Source: JAHJQQ01 sp032907525 (GTDB lineage Bacteria; Pseudomonadota; Gammaproteobacteria; Thiohalobacterales; Thiohalobacteraceae). From it: a DNA stretch of 64,000 nt. The number at the start of each line of letters is the position of its first letter. Positions within the stretch are counted from its first letter, which is position 1. Where the stretch lies: positions 1 through 64,000 of the forward strand of contig JAJJPM010000077.1 in NCBI GenBank assembly GCA_032907525.1, given 5' to 3'. Shown here piece by piece: positions 53,006 through 62,066 of the stretch. The notes beneath the pieces were generated by a model. It was not told the DNA's origin and searched no databases. It worked only from the letters and a program-made list of their open reading frames with translations. The position numbers and the translations under genes were made by a program.

Positions 53006-53485
53006 ATGAAAGAAAGCGTGTTGGACGTGCTTATGTATCTCTTTGAAAATTATTACCTTGATGAAGAGACTGACGCCAACCCCGATCGCGAGTCGCTGCA
53101 CGTGGAGCTGCTGGAGGCCGGTTTCCCTCCCGGCGAGGTCACCAAGGCCTTCGAATGGCTGGAGGGTCTGGCGGCCCACCGCGAGGCCGGCCTGCCGGTG
53201 CCCTCCGCTGCCCACAGCATCCGGCTGTTCACCTCCCGGGAAATGGAGTATCTGGACGTCGAGAGCCGCGGGTTCCTGATGTTTCTGGAGCAGATGGGCA
53301 TTCTGACGCCGGCCAGCCGCGAGCTGGTCATCGACCGCGTACTCGCCCTCGACTCCGATGATATGGACATCGAGCAGCTGAAGTGGATCGTGCTCATGGT
53401 GCTGTTCAATGAGCCCGGCCAGGAGGCCGCTTATGCCTGGATGGAGGATCTGGTGTTCGACAACGTCGCCGGCACCCTGCACTGA
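53006..53485 (+). CDS. smg: Smg family protein (DUF494)
   Basis: A 159-residue soluble protein of unknown function, conserved next to dprA in Gammaproteobacteria. Its layout fits the family: MKESVLDVLMYLFENYYLDEE at the start, a helical part with LEAGFPPGEVTKAFEWLEGL, and DDMDIEQLKWIVLMVLFNEPGQE with an end rich in acidic residues. One base after the dprA stop, so translated with it. Confidence 0.92.
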   Translation: MKESVLDVLMYLFENYYLDEETDANPDRESLHVELLEAGFPPGEVTKAFEWLEGLAAHREAGLPVPSAAHSIRLFTSREMEYLDVESRGFLMFLEQMGILTPASRELVIDRVLALDSDDMDIEQLKWIVLMVLFNEPGQEAAYAWMEDLVFDNVAGTLH

Positions 53486-53619
53486 ACCGCAGCACGGCGC
53501 GGTCCGCGCCGCACCAATCCTGAAGTTGCCCCGCCCGGAACCGTGTGTTGCGGCGTGCCCATGACGGTCGCTGCGCAGGTTCCGGCACCGATTAGGAACC
53601 GAGAACCCGCCAAACCGCC

Positions 53620-55923
53620 ATGAGCAAGAATCTGGTCATCGTCGAATCCCCCGCCAAGGCCAAGACCATCAAGAAATACCTGGGCAAGGATTTCGAGGTG
53701 ATGGCCTCCTACGGCCATGTGCGCGACCTGGTCCCGAAAGGCGGCGCGGTCGACCCCGACCACGATTTCGCGATGCGCTACGAACTCATCGACAAGAACG
53801 CGAAGCACGTCGACAGCATCGCCAAGGCCATGAAGAAGGCGGACGCCCTCTACCTCGCGACCGACCCGGACCGCGAGGGCGAGGCGATCTCCTGGCACCT
53901 CTACGAAATCCTGCAGCAGAAGAAGCTGCTCAAGGACAAGCCCGTGCACCGGGTGGTGTTCCACGAGATCACCAAGCGTGCCATCAACGAGGCGGTCGAA
54001 CATCCGCGCGATCTGTCCATGGACCTGGTCAACGCCCAGCAGGCGCGCCGTGCACTCGACTATCTGGTGGGCTTCAATCTGTCGCCGCTGCTGTGGAAGA
54101 AGGTGCGTCGCGGCCTGTCGGCGGGCCGCGTGCAGAGCCCGGCCCTGCGCATGATCGTCGAGCGCGAGGAGGAGATCGAGGCCTTCAAGCCGCGCGAATA
54201 CTGGACCATCGAGGCCGATCTGGAGAAGGATGGCCAGGGCTTCGTCGCCAAGCTCACCGAACTGCACGGCAAGAAGGTCACCCAGTTCTCCGTCACGCAG
54301 AAGGATCCCGCGCACGCCATCGAACGCGAGCTGACCACGGCGGCGAACGGCAGGCTCACAGTCGGCACGGTCGAGAAGAAACAGCGCAGGCGCAACCCCT
54401 CGGCACCGTTCACCACCTCGACCCTGCAGCAGGAGGCCTCGCGCAAGCTCGGCTTCTCCGCCAGTCGCACCATGCGGGTGGCGCAGCAGCTGTACGAAGG
54501 CATCGACATCGGCGCCGGCGCCGTCGGTCTCATCACCTACATGCGCACCGATTCCGTGAATCTCGCCAGGGAGGCGGTCGACGAGATCCGCGCCCTGATT
54601 GCCGAGCGTTACGGCAAGGAGAACCTGCCGCACGAACCCCGTGCATTCAAGACCAAGGCGAAGAACGCGCAGGAGGCCCACGAGGCCATCCGTCCGACAG
54701 CCGCGGCGCAGGTACCCGAGGCACTCAAGGACTTCCTGACGGCCGACCAGTACAAGCTCTATGACCTGATCTGGAAGCGCACGGTCGCCTGCCAGATGAT
54801 CCACGCGACCATCGACACCGTCGGCGTCGATTTCGAATGCGGCGCCGGCAACCTGCTGCGCGCCACCGGCTCCACCGTGGCCAACCCCGGGTTCATGGCC
54901 GTGTATCAGGAGAGCATCGACGACGCCAAGGGCGAGGGCGAGGACCGCCTGCTGCCGCCGATGAAGACCGGCGATGTCGTCACGCTGGTCAAGGTCCGCC
55001 CGGAACAGCACTTCACCGAGCCGCCGCCGCGCTATACCGAGGCGAGCCTGGTGAAGACGCTCGAGGAACACGGCATCGGCCGGCCCTCGACCTATGCGAG
55101 CATCATCTCGACCCTGATCGCGCGCGACTACGTCACCCTCGAGAAGCGCCGCTTCCAGCCCACCGACGTCGGCCGCGTGGTCAGCAAGTTCCTCACCCAG
55201 CACTTCACGCAGTATGTCGATTACGCCTTCACCGCCACGCTGGAGGACGATCTCGACGAGATCGCGCGCGGCGAGCGCGACTGGATACCGCTGATGAAGA
55301 GCTTCTGGGAACCGTTCAGCAGGCTGGTCGAGGAGAAGGAGGCCAGCGTATCGCGCCAGGACGTCACCACCGAGGCCCTGGACGAGGCCTGTCCCAAGTG
55401 CGGCAAGCCGCTCAACATCCGCCTCGGCCGGCGTGGCCGCTTCATCGGCTGCAGCGGCTATCCGGAGTGCGACTACACACGCAACCTCGAGGATGACCAG
55501 GGCGCCGCCGAACCCGAAAAAGTGGAAGGCCGCAAATGCCCCGAATGCGGCTCCGATCTGATCATCCGGCACGGCCGCTACGGCAAGTTCATCGGCTGCA
55601 GCGGCTACCCGAACTGCCGCCATATCGAACCGCTGGAGCAGCCCTCCGACACCGGCGTCACCTGTCCGGAGTGCAAGAAGGGCACGATGCTCAAGCGCAA
55701 GTCACGTGCCGGCAAGATCTTCTATTCCTGCTCGTCCTACCCGGAATGCAAATATGCGGTGTGGAACGAACCGATCGCCGAACCCTGCCCCGACTGCGGC
55801 TGGCCGATCCTCACCCTGAAGACCACCAAGCGCAAGGGCACGGAGAAGGTCTGCCCGCAGAAGGACTGTGGCTTCAGCGAGCCCTACGAGGCCGGCGAGA
55901 CCGCCGAGGCCGACGACGCCTGA
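53620..55923 (+). CDS. topA: DNA topoisomerase I (type IA)
   Basis: Relaxes negative supercoils. 767 residues. TOPRIM at the start (KNLVIVESPAKAKTIKKYLG, DPDREGEAISWHL), catalytic Tyr in GLITYMRTDSVNLA (near residue 308), gate motifs in HEAIRPT and GIGRPSTYASIISTL. C-terminal zinc-ribbon repeats: CPKCGKPLNI...GCSGYPEC, CPECGSDLII...GCSGYPNC, CPECKKGTML...SCSSYPEC and a last CPDCGWPIL...CPQKDC. Preceded by 134 bp; may belong with smg or have its own promoter. Confidence 0.97.
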   Translation: MSKNLVIVESPAKAKTIKKYLGKDFEVMASYGHVRDLVPKGGAVDPDHDFAMRYELIDKNAKHVDSIAKAMKKADALYLATDPDREGEAISWHLYEILQQKKLLKDKPVHRVVFHEITKRAINEAVEHPRDLSMDLVNAQQARRALDYLVGFNLSPLLWKKVRRGLSAGRVQSPALRMIVEREEEIEAFKPREYWTIEADLEKDGQGFVAKLTELHGKKVTQFSVTQKDPAHAIERELTTAANGRLTVGTVEKKQRRRNPSAPFTTSTLQQEASRKLGFSASRTMRVAQQLYEGIDIGAGAVGLITYMRTDSVNLAREAVDEIRALIAERYGKENLPHEPRAFKTKAKNAQEAHEAIRPTAAAQVPEALKDFLTADQYKLYDLIWKRTVACQMIHATIDTVGVDFECGAGNLLRATGSTVANPGFMAVYQESIDDAKGEGEDRLLPPMKTGDVVTLVKVRPEQHFTEPPPRYTEASLVKTLEEHGIGRPSTYASIISTLIARDYVTLEKRRFQPTDVGRVVSKFLTQHFTQYVDYAFTATLEDDLDEIARGERDWIPLMKSFWEPFSRLVEEKEASVSRQDVTTEALDEACPKCGKPLNIRLGRRGRFIGCSGYPECDYTRNLEDDQGAAEPEKVEGRKCPECGSDLIIRHGRYGKFIGCSGYPNCRHIEPLEQPSDTGVTCPECKKGTMLKRKSRAGKIFYSCSSYPECKYAVWNEPIAEPCPDCGWPILTLKTTKRKGTEKVCPQKDCGFSEPYEAGETAEADDA

Positions 55924-55927
55924 CCCC

Positions 55928-56503
55928 GTGGCCCTGCCCGCGCTGCCGCAACCCTGGAGACTCCGGCTGGCCGTGCGCCGGCTGCGGGCCGGCGGCATCA
56001 TCGCCTATCCGACCGAGGCGGTCTACGGGCTGGGTTGCGATCCGCTCGACCGCCGCGCCGTCCAGCGCATCCTCGACATCAAGCGCCGGCCGCTCGCCGC
56101 CGGCCTCATCCTGATCGCCGCCGACTTCTCCCAGGTTGAGGATTTCCTGCTGCCGCTGCCGCCGGCCCTGCGCAGGCGCGTGTTCGCGACCTGGCCGGGA
56201 CCGGTCACCTGGCTTCTCCCGTGCCGGCCCGAGGCGCCCGTCTGGCTGCGCGGCCGTCACGACTCGCTGGCGGTGCGCGTGACCGCCCATCCCACCGCGG
56301 CCGCCCTGTGCACCCGCTTCGGCGGCGCGCTGGTCTCCACCAGCGCCAATCCGCGCGGACGGAACCCCGCCCGGACGCCGCTGCAGGTACGCCGCTACTT
56401 CGGTGATACCGTCGATCATGTACTGACGGCACCGCTGGGCGGGCAGGCCAGGCCGAGCGAGATCCGCGACGGCCGGACGCTCGCCGTCGTCCGCGCCGGA
56501 TAA
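55928..56503 (+). CDS. tsaC: Threonylcarbamoyl-AMP synthase (Sua5/YrdC family)
   Basis: Makes the threonylcarbamoyl-AMP used for t6A37 in ANN-decoding tRNAs. 191 residues. RLRAGGIIAYPTEAVYGLGCDP near the start and VQRILDIKRRPLAAGLILIAAD (KRP phosphate/nucleotide loop), then VTWLLPCRPEAPVWLRG, SLAVRVTAHPTAAALC and GALVSTSANPRGRNPA, all YrdC-fold motifs. GTG start five bases after the topA stop, so co-transcribed with it. Confidence 0.95.
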   Translation: MALPALPQPWRLRLAVRRLRAGGIIAYPTEAVYGLGCDPLDRRAVQRILDIKRRPLAAGLILIAADFSQVEDFLLPLPPALRRRVFATWPGPVTWLLPCRPEAPVWLRGRHDSLAVRVTAHPTAAALCTRFGGALVSTSANPRGRNPARTPLQVRRYFGDTVDHVLTAPLGGQARPSEIRDGRTLAVVRAG

Positions 56504-56641
56504 GCCGGCTCTCTGGCACAGCTCCTGCATTCCCGCTGCCGCGGGTGCCGATGACGTCAGCGCCCCGACGCTTGGCTTTCGGCCGCATAACAACAGCCGC
56601 ATGCCGTCAGGGAGGGCTGGACGCTGCGGAAAGGGACGACC

Positions 56642-57682
56642 ATGACAATGCAATACCCGGAATCTCACCATCAGGCGGCGGAATACATCCGGCTGGCCCT
56701 GCCCCTGATGGCGCGCAACGGCATCCCGGCGACCCCGCGCCATTATGCCGTCTGGTACGACTACGTCAGCGGGCGCAACCAGGCGCTCAAGGACTCCATC
56801 GACCGCGTCCTCGCGGAACAGCGCAGCCTCACGGCCGAGCTCAGCGACGAGCTCTACGACGCGTATTTCCGCAACAGCGAGGAGAAACTCATCGAGCAGA
56901 TGCGCGCCGAGGTGCGCACGCTGGTATCGGCCGTATTGCAGCGGCTCGCCGATTCCGGCGACCAGGCCAGCCATTACGGCAACATCCTGGAGTCCTACCA
57001 CGAGCGACTGGGCCGCGATCTCGGCCGCGACGAGTTCCGTCGCCTGCTGAATGATTTCACCGTGGAAACCCGCGCCATGCTCGAGGCAAACCGCCGCCTC
57101 GAACAGCAACTGCAGCGGACCAACAACGAGCTGGACGAACTGCGGCAGCAGCTGGAGACGGCCCGCCAGGAGGCCAGCACCGACGCGCTCACGGGCCTCG
57201 CCAACCGGAAGGCCTTCGACACCGCACTGGAGGAATGCTGCGCGACCGCCGCCCCGGGGAACGGGCTCTGCCTGATCATGGCGGACATCGACCACTTCAA
57301 GCGTTTCAACGACAGCCACGGACATCTGATCGGCGACAAGCTGCTGCGCTTCGTGGCCAACATCCTCAAGGACTCGGTCAAGGGGCAGGACCTGGTAGCC
57401 CGCTTCGGCGGAGAGGAATTCGCGATCCTGCTGCCCGACACACCGCTGCGCGGCGCCCTGGCGGTGGCGGAGTCGCTGCGCGCCCGGGTCCAGAATCAGC
57501 GTCTGCGCCGCACCGACAACCAGCGCCCGCTCGGCGGCGTGACCCTCTCGCTGGGCATCGCCTGCTTCCGTGACGGCGAAGCGGCCGACACGTTCGTCGC
57601 CCGCGCCGACGCGGCGCTCTACCAGTCCAAGCGGCTCGGCCGCAACCGGGTCACCCCCGAGACGCAGCTTCCCGCGGCCTGA
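56642..57682 (+). CDS. GGDEF diguanylate cyclase
   Basis: A 346-residue soluble enzyme making c-di-GMP. An N-terminal helical region of about 165 residues with a YAVWYDYVSGRN-type block is shared with other lone GGDEF proteins and may sense an unknown signal. A coiled coil (RRLEQQLQRTNNELDELRQQLETA) leads into the GGDEF domain: DALTGLANRKAF, MADIDHFKRFND, and the active site FGGEEFAIL near residue 260. The allosteric I-site RxxD position reads KGQD, so product inhibition may be weak. No membrane segment. Confidence 0.93.
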   Translation: MTMQYPESHHQAAEYIRLALPLMARNGIPATPRHYAVWYDYVSGRNQALKDSIDRVLAEQRSLTAELSDELYDAYFRNSEEKLIEQMRAEVRTLVSAVLQRLADSGDQASHYGNILESYHERLGRDLGRDEFRRLLNDFTVETRAMLEANRRLEQQLQRTNNELDELRQQLETARQEASTDALTGLANRKAFDTALEECCATAAPGNGLCLIMADIDHFKRFNDSHGHLIGDKLLRFVANILKDSVKGQDLVARFGGEEFAILLPDTPLRGALAVAESLRARVQNQRLRRTDNQRPLGGVTLSLGIACFRDGEAADTFVARADAALYQSKRLGRNRVTPETQLPAA

Positions 57683-57756
57683 CCGGCACACCGCCGCCAG
57701 CGACGCGCTGGTGTATCATCCGCGGCATTGCCCAACCGCCCGGAACCGCACCGCCA

Positions 57757-58683
57757 ATGCAGGATATCGATACCGCCGCCGTCGAACGCTATCTGCACGA
57801 TCTGCAGGACCGCATCTGCGCGGCGCTCGCCGGCCTCGATGGCCGGCCTTTCCGCGAAGACGCCTGGAGCCGCGAAGGCGGGGGCGGTGGCCGCTCGCGC
57901 GTCCTGGAGGACGGCGAGCTCTTCGAGAAGGCCGGCATCAACTTCTCCAAGGTCTACGGACCCGGGCTCCCGGCCTCGGCGACCGCCCACCGACCGGAAC
58001 TGGCCGGCCGCGATTTCGAGGCGCTCGGCGTGTCGCTGGTCATCCACCCGCGCAATCCCTACGTCCCCACCTCGCACGCCAATGTGCGGTTCTTCGTGGC
58101 CCGCAGGCCCGGGGCCGAACCGGTCTGGTGGTTCGGCGGCGGTTTCGATCTCACGCCGTACTACGGCTTCGAGGACGACGCCATCCACTGGCACCGCACC
58201 GCGCAGGCAGCCTGCGCGCCCTTCGGCGACGACGTCTATCCGCGCTACAAGACATGGTGCGACGAGTATTTCTTCCTCAGGCACCGCAATGAGCCGCGCG
58301 GCATCGGCGGCCTGTTCTTCGACGACCTGAACGCCTGGGGCTTCGAACGCAGCTTCGCCTTCATGCGCAGTGTCGGCGACCACTATCTGCCGGCCTACCA
58401 ACCGATCGTGGAGCGCCGCCGCGCGCACCCCTATGCCGAACGCGAGCGCGAGTTCCAGCTCTACCGGCGCGGCCGTTATGTGGAATTCAATCTGGTCTAC
58501 GATCGCGGCACGCTGTTCGGACTGCAGTCGGGCGGACGCACCGAATCCATCCTCATGTCGCTGCCGCCGATGGTCGCGTGGCGCTATGACTGGCATCCCG
58601 CGCCGGGCACGGAGGAGGCGCGGCTGTATAGCGACTTTCTGCGGCCGCGCGACTGGCTGGGCGGGTCCGGCGGGCAGGCATGA
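57757..58683 (+). CDS. hemF: Oxygen-dependent coproporphyrinogen III oxidase
   Basis: Aerobic step to protoporphyrinogen in haem synthesis. 308 residues. Typical blocks: REGGGGGRSRVLEDGELFEKAGINFSKVYG, NPYVPTSHANVRFFVA, WWFGGGFDLTPYYGFEDD, and RGTLFGLQSGGRTESILMSLPPMVAWRY. Ends with the ATGA overlap to oxyR (the stop lies within the next start), so hemF and oxyR are co-translated. Confidence 0.97.
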   Translation: MQDIDTAAVERYLHDLQDRICAALAGLDGRPFREDAWSREGGGGGRSRVLEDGELFEKAGINFSKVYGPGLPASATAHRPELAGRDFEALGVSLVIHPRNPYVPTSHANVRFFVARRPGAEPVWWFGGGFDLTPYYGFEDDAIHWHRTAQAACAPFGDDVYPRYKTWCDEYFFLRHRNEPRGIGGLFFDDLNAWGFERSFAFMRSVGDHYLPAYQPIVERRRAHPYAEREREFQLYRRGRYVEFNLVYDRGTLFGLQSGGRTESILMSLPPMVAWRYDWHPAPGTEEARLYSDFLRPRDWLGGSGGQA

Positions 58684-59603
58684 CGCTCACCGAGCTGCGC
58701 TACCTGGTGGCCCTGGCGCAGCAGCGCCACTTCGGCCGCGCGGCCGAGGCCTGTTTCGTCAGCCAGCCCACGTTGAGCGTGGCCATCAAGAAGCTGGAGT
58801 CCGAGCTGGGCGTGGAACTGTTCGAGCGGCGCAAACAGGAGGTGACGCTGACCGCCGCCGGAGAGCGCATCGTCAGACAGGCCGAGCGGGTGCTGGAGGA
58901 GGCGGCGGCCATCAGGGAGCTGGCCGAGGAAGGACGCGACCAACTGAACGGTCCGCTGCGCGTCGGCGCCATCTATACCGTCGGCCCCTATCTTTTCCCG
59001 CACCTGATCCCGGTGCTGCACGAACGGGCGCCGCACATGCCGCTCGTCATCGAGGAGAACTACACCGCACGACTCGCCGAGCGGCTCCGCCAGGGCGAGC
59101 TGGACCTCATCGTCATCGCTCTGCCGTTCACCGAACAGGGCATCATCACCCTGCCCATCTACGACGAGCCCTTCGTCGTGGTGATCCCCAGCGGCCACCC
59201 CTGGCAGGAGCGCGAGGCCATTCCCGTCGGAGCGCTCGCCGAGGAGAGCCTGCTGCTGCTCGGCCGCGGCCACTGCTTCCGGGATCAGGTGCTGGATGCA
59301 TGTCCGGCCTGCGCTCATGAGGCCGGCACCGACCGCCTGGCGCAGACCGTGGAAGGCACCTCGCTGGAAACCGTACGCCACATGGTGGCGAGCGGCATGG
59401 GCATCACGGTGCTGCCGGCGACGGCGGCGGGCGCCGACCGCTACGCCCAGCGCCTGGTCAAGATTCGGCGCTTCGCGCCGCCGGAGCCGCAGCGGCGCAT
59501 CGCCCTCGCCTGGCGCAAGAGTTTTCCGCGGCCCAAGGCCATCGAGGCGGTGCGGCAGGCGATCCTCGCCAGCGAACTCGGCGGGATCCATATCCTGGTC
59601 TGA
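58680..59603 (+). CDS. oxyR: OxyR, hydrogen peroxide-responsive LysR regulator
   Basis: A 307-residue LysR regulator activated by disulfide formation. DNA-binding HTH in FGRAAEACFVSQPTLSVAIKKLESELGVELFER. Redox Cys are visible in GRGHCFRDQVLDACP (first Cys near residue 199 and a second nine residues on), matching the E. coli OxyR C199/C208 pair. No OxyR operator was found upstream, but one lies directly downstream in front of the rubrerythrin cassette (59619-59655). Confidence 0.96.
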   Translation: MTLTELRYLVALAQQRHFGRAAEACFVSQPTLSVAIKKLESELGVELFERRKQEVTLTAAGERIVRQAERVLEEAAAIRELAEEGRDQLNGPLRVGAIYTVGPYLFPHLIPVLHERAPHMPLVIEENYTARLAERLRQGELDLIVIALPFTEQGIITLPIYDEPFVVVIPSGHPWQEREAIPVGALAEESLLLLGRGHCFRDQVLDACPACAHEAGTDRLAQTVEGTSLETVRHMVASGMGITVLPATAAGADRYAQRLVKIRRFAPPEPQRRIALAWRKSFPRPKAIEAVRQAILASELGGIHILV

Positions 59604-59618
59604 GCCCGGCCGCCAAAG

Positions 59619-59655
59619 ATAGTTATTAACTATCGTAAATATCGTTACGTTCAAT
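59619..59655 (+). promoter_or_regulatory. OxyR operator before the rubrerythrin cassette
   Basis: Reads ATAG-N7-CTAT-N7-ATCG-N7-CAAT. The OxyR consensus is ATAG-N7-CTAT-N7-ATAG-N7-CTAT, so spacing is exact, the first two half-sites are perfect, and each of the other two has one mismatch (14 of 16 positions). The site begins 16 bp after the oxyR stop and ends about 68 bp before the rubrerythrin start. Confidence 0.85.
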
Positions 59656-59723
59656 TAGATTAATCATGCCTACCCCTCTAGTCTGTACCCGTCACAGACA
59701 CATTGGATATTGGAGGGCAGGGC

Positions 59724-60206
<483 letters not shown>

Positions 60207-60240
60207 AGGGCCAACCCGAGACCAGACAGAGGTGAACGAC

Positions 60241-60408
60241 ATGAAAAAGTGGCAATGCGTGGTGTGCGGATTCATCTACGACGAGGCCGAGGGCCTGCCG
60301 AGCGAAGGCATCGCGGCGGGCACCCGCTGGGAGGACATCCCCGAGGACTGGGAATGCCCGGACTGCGGCGTCAGCAAGGCCGACTTCGAAATGGTCGAAA
60401 TGGCATGA
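60241..60408 (+). CDS. Rubredoxin
   Basis: A 55-residue Fe(Cys)4 electron carrier. Iron motifs CVVCGFIYDEAEG and CPDCGVSKADFE are full and correctly spaced. Overlaps the following reductase start (ATGA), so translated together. Passes electrons from the reductase to the rubrerythrin-like protein. Confidence 0.97.
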   Translation: MKKWQCVVCGFIYDEAEGLPSEGIAAGTRWEDIPEDWECPDCGVSKADFEMVEMA

Positions 60409-61574
60409 CCGGCGGCGCGGACGAGGCGGCCCGGCCGGTGGTCATCGTCGGCTCGGGGCTCGCGGGCTATACCGTCGCCCGCGAGTTCCGCAAGCTCGAC
60501 ACCGCGACACCGCTCGTCATCGTCACCCGCGACGGAGGCGACTTCTATTCCAAGCCGATGCTTTCCAACGCCCTGGCCCAGGGCAAAGGCGCGGTGCAGT
60601 TGGTCAACGCCGATCGCGCCGGAATGGCGCGCCAGCTGAATGCCGCCATACACGCCGATTCCGTCGTGACGGCGATCGATCCCGCGGCGCCCAAACTGAC
60701 AACATCGCAGGGCGACATCGCCTACCGCGATCTGGTGCTGGCGGTCGGAGCGGACCCCATCCGGCTCCCCATCGAGGGCGATGGCGCGGCGGACGTACTC
60801 TCGATCAACGATCTCACCGACTACGCCGTGTTCCGGGCACGGCTGGAGGGCAGGCGCTCGGTCCTGATCATCGGGGCCGGCCTCATCGGCTGCGAGTTCG
60901 CCAATGACCTGTTCGGCCAGGGCTATGCAGTGACCCTCGTCGATCTGGCCGATCAGCCGCTCGGACGCCTCGTCACGCCGGGGCTCGGCACCGCGCTGCG
61001 GACGGCCTTCGCGGCGGCCGGCGTGGACTGGCGGCTGGGCCGCTCGGTGCAGCGCATCGACCGCGCAGGCTCCGGGTTCCGGATCACCCTGTCCGACGGC
61101 GAGGGGCTCACCGCGGATCTGGTGCTTTCGGCCATCGGGCTGCGGCCGCGGCTGGAGCTGGCACAGGGGGCGGGACTGGCGACCGGGCGCGGGATCCGCG
61201 TCGACCGCCGCCTGCAGACCGGCATGACGCACGTCTATGCGCTCGGTGACTGTGCGGAGGTCGAAGGGCTGGTACTGCCTTTCGTGATGCCGATCATGCA
61301 CGCCGCACGTGCCCTGGCCAAAACGCTGGCGGGCCAGCCGACCGCTGTCCGCTACCCGGCCATGCCCGTGGTGGTGAAGACACCGGCCTATCCGGTCGTA
61401 GTGGCCCCGCCGGCGCCGGGCGCCACGGGAGCCTGGACGGAAACGGTGACGGCCGGCGGCGTCCGGGCCCTGTTCCATGGACCGGGGGGCGAACCGCTCG
61501 GCTTCGCCCTGGGGGGCGGCGCCGTGGCGGAGAAGCAGGCGCTGACACCGCAACTGCCGCCGGTGCTGGCCTGA
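60405..61574 (+). CDS. Rubredoxin reductase (NAD(P)H, FAD-dependent)
   Basis: A 389-residue oxidoreductase. FAD-binding VVIVGSGLAGYTVAREFRKLD at the start, NAD-binding SVLIIGAGLIGCEFANDLFGQGYAVTLVD near residue 145, and FAD second motif VYALGDCAEVEGL near residue 280. Reduces rubredoxin. The last third has a C-terminal domain similar to other rubredoxin reductases. Last gene of the cassette, followed by the structured non-coding gap. Confidence 0.93.
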   Translation: MTGGADEAARPVVIVGSGLAGYTVAREFRKLDTATPLVIVTRDGGDFYSKPMLSNALAQGKGAVQLVNADRAGMARQLNAAIHADSVVTAIDPAAPKLTTSQGDIAYRDLVLAVGADPIRLPIEGDGAADVLSINDLTDYAVFRARLEGRRSVLIIGAGLIGCEFANDLFGQGYAVTLVDLADQPLGRLVTPGLGTALRTAFAAAGVDWRLGRSVQRIDRAGSGFRITLSDGEGLTADLVLSAIGLRPRLELAQGAGLATGRGIRVDRRLQTGMTHVYALGDCAEVEGLVLPFVMPIMHAARALAKTLAGQPTAVRYPAMPVVVKTPAYPVVVAPPAPGATGAWTETVTAGGVRALFHGPGGEPLGFALGGGAVAEKQALTPQLPPVLA

Positions 61575-61579
61575 AGGGC

Positions 61580-61606
61580 AAAAAAAACCCCGCTTGTTCA
61601 GCGGGG
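61580..61606 (-). terminator. Strong minus-strand intrinsic terminator
   Basis: A seven-base stem (61588-61594 and 61600-61606; CCCCGCT/AGCGGGG) with a five-base loop, followed on the minus strand by eight T. On the plus strand no T-run follows, so it primarily ends a minus-strand transcript, for which there is no protein gene here. Confidence 0.9.
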
Positions 61607-61897
61607 CTAAAAACGCTTTTCAGCGTCGGAGGAGTCGATCGGAACCACCACATGAATCACCTGTGGCATGAGCCCGCTGGAACGAACCAGCCAACTCACC
61701 CGTATGGACTGCGCGACACTTCAGGAGTTCCGGCTAGCGGTACTGCACACCATGTCGTCAGCGGCCCGGTTCAGTCCGATATTTTTGGGTTCGATCCCGC
61801 TCGGACTCATGCCACAGGGGACTGCTTCACTATCCCGGTCCCGGTGAGGTCAGCGGCGCGGCCTTTCGTTCCTTGAATGACCCACGCCGCCCTCGGT
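61580..61897 (-). ncRNA. Candidate novel structured RNA, about 315 nt
   Basis: The 492-bp gap between the rubredoxin reductase and an unknown gene has no plausible frame. Four nested complementary pairs occur in it: 61660-61672 with 61806-61818 (13 of 13), 61683-61688 with 61788-61793 (6 of 6), 61706-61711 with 61772-61777 (6 of 6) and 61714-61718 with 61753-61757 (5 of 5). They would build one long irregular hairpin of about 160 bases. A -24/-12 promoter lies at its 5' side and a T8 terminator at its 3' side, both on the minus strand. No conserved sequence of 6S, tmRNA, SRP, RNase P or a named riboswitch was recognised. The rest of the gap (61923-62066) holds an AT-rich stretch. Confidence 0.6.
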
Positions 61898-61907
61898 TTA
61901 TTCCATA

Positions 61908-61922
61908 GCATTCCGCGTGCCA
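61908..61922 (-). promoter_or_regulatory. Sigma-54-type (-24/-12) promoter on the minus strand
   Basis: Minus-strand TGGCAC-GCGGA-ATGC has the invariant GG and GC separated by exactly ten bases (consensus TGGCAC-N5-TTGCW); one -12 base differs. The predicted start is about 12 nt downstream, near 61897. Upstream, 61930-61970 is AT-rich (AATAATAACC, AAATATTATCC), as is common where IHF bends DNA. A sigma-70 reading of the same DNA would be weaker. Confidence 0.55.
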
Positions 61923-62066
61923 ACCAGCCCAAAAATAATAACCTACTGAAAATACATCTAAAATATTATCCCATCCGGCCGGGCTCCGAGCTGCCGTTCC
62001 CTGCCATGGTGCATCTCTGTCAGTCCGGCGTCAGGAAGTGACGGAATGACGTCACCCCTGGCCGCG

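Noticed and set aside
61783..61815. tRNA-like T-arm (GGGTTCGATCCC then CATGCCA)
   Set aside because: The loop would be six bases instead of seven, and no acceptor, D or anticodon arms fit. The match is explained by the arms of the long hairpin.
61575..61900. tmRNA or 6S RNA gene
   Set aside because: No tag frame and no tRNA-like ends for tmRNA, and no 6S conserved blocks. Only the general long-hairpin shape is similar to 6S.
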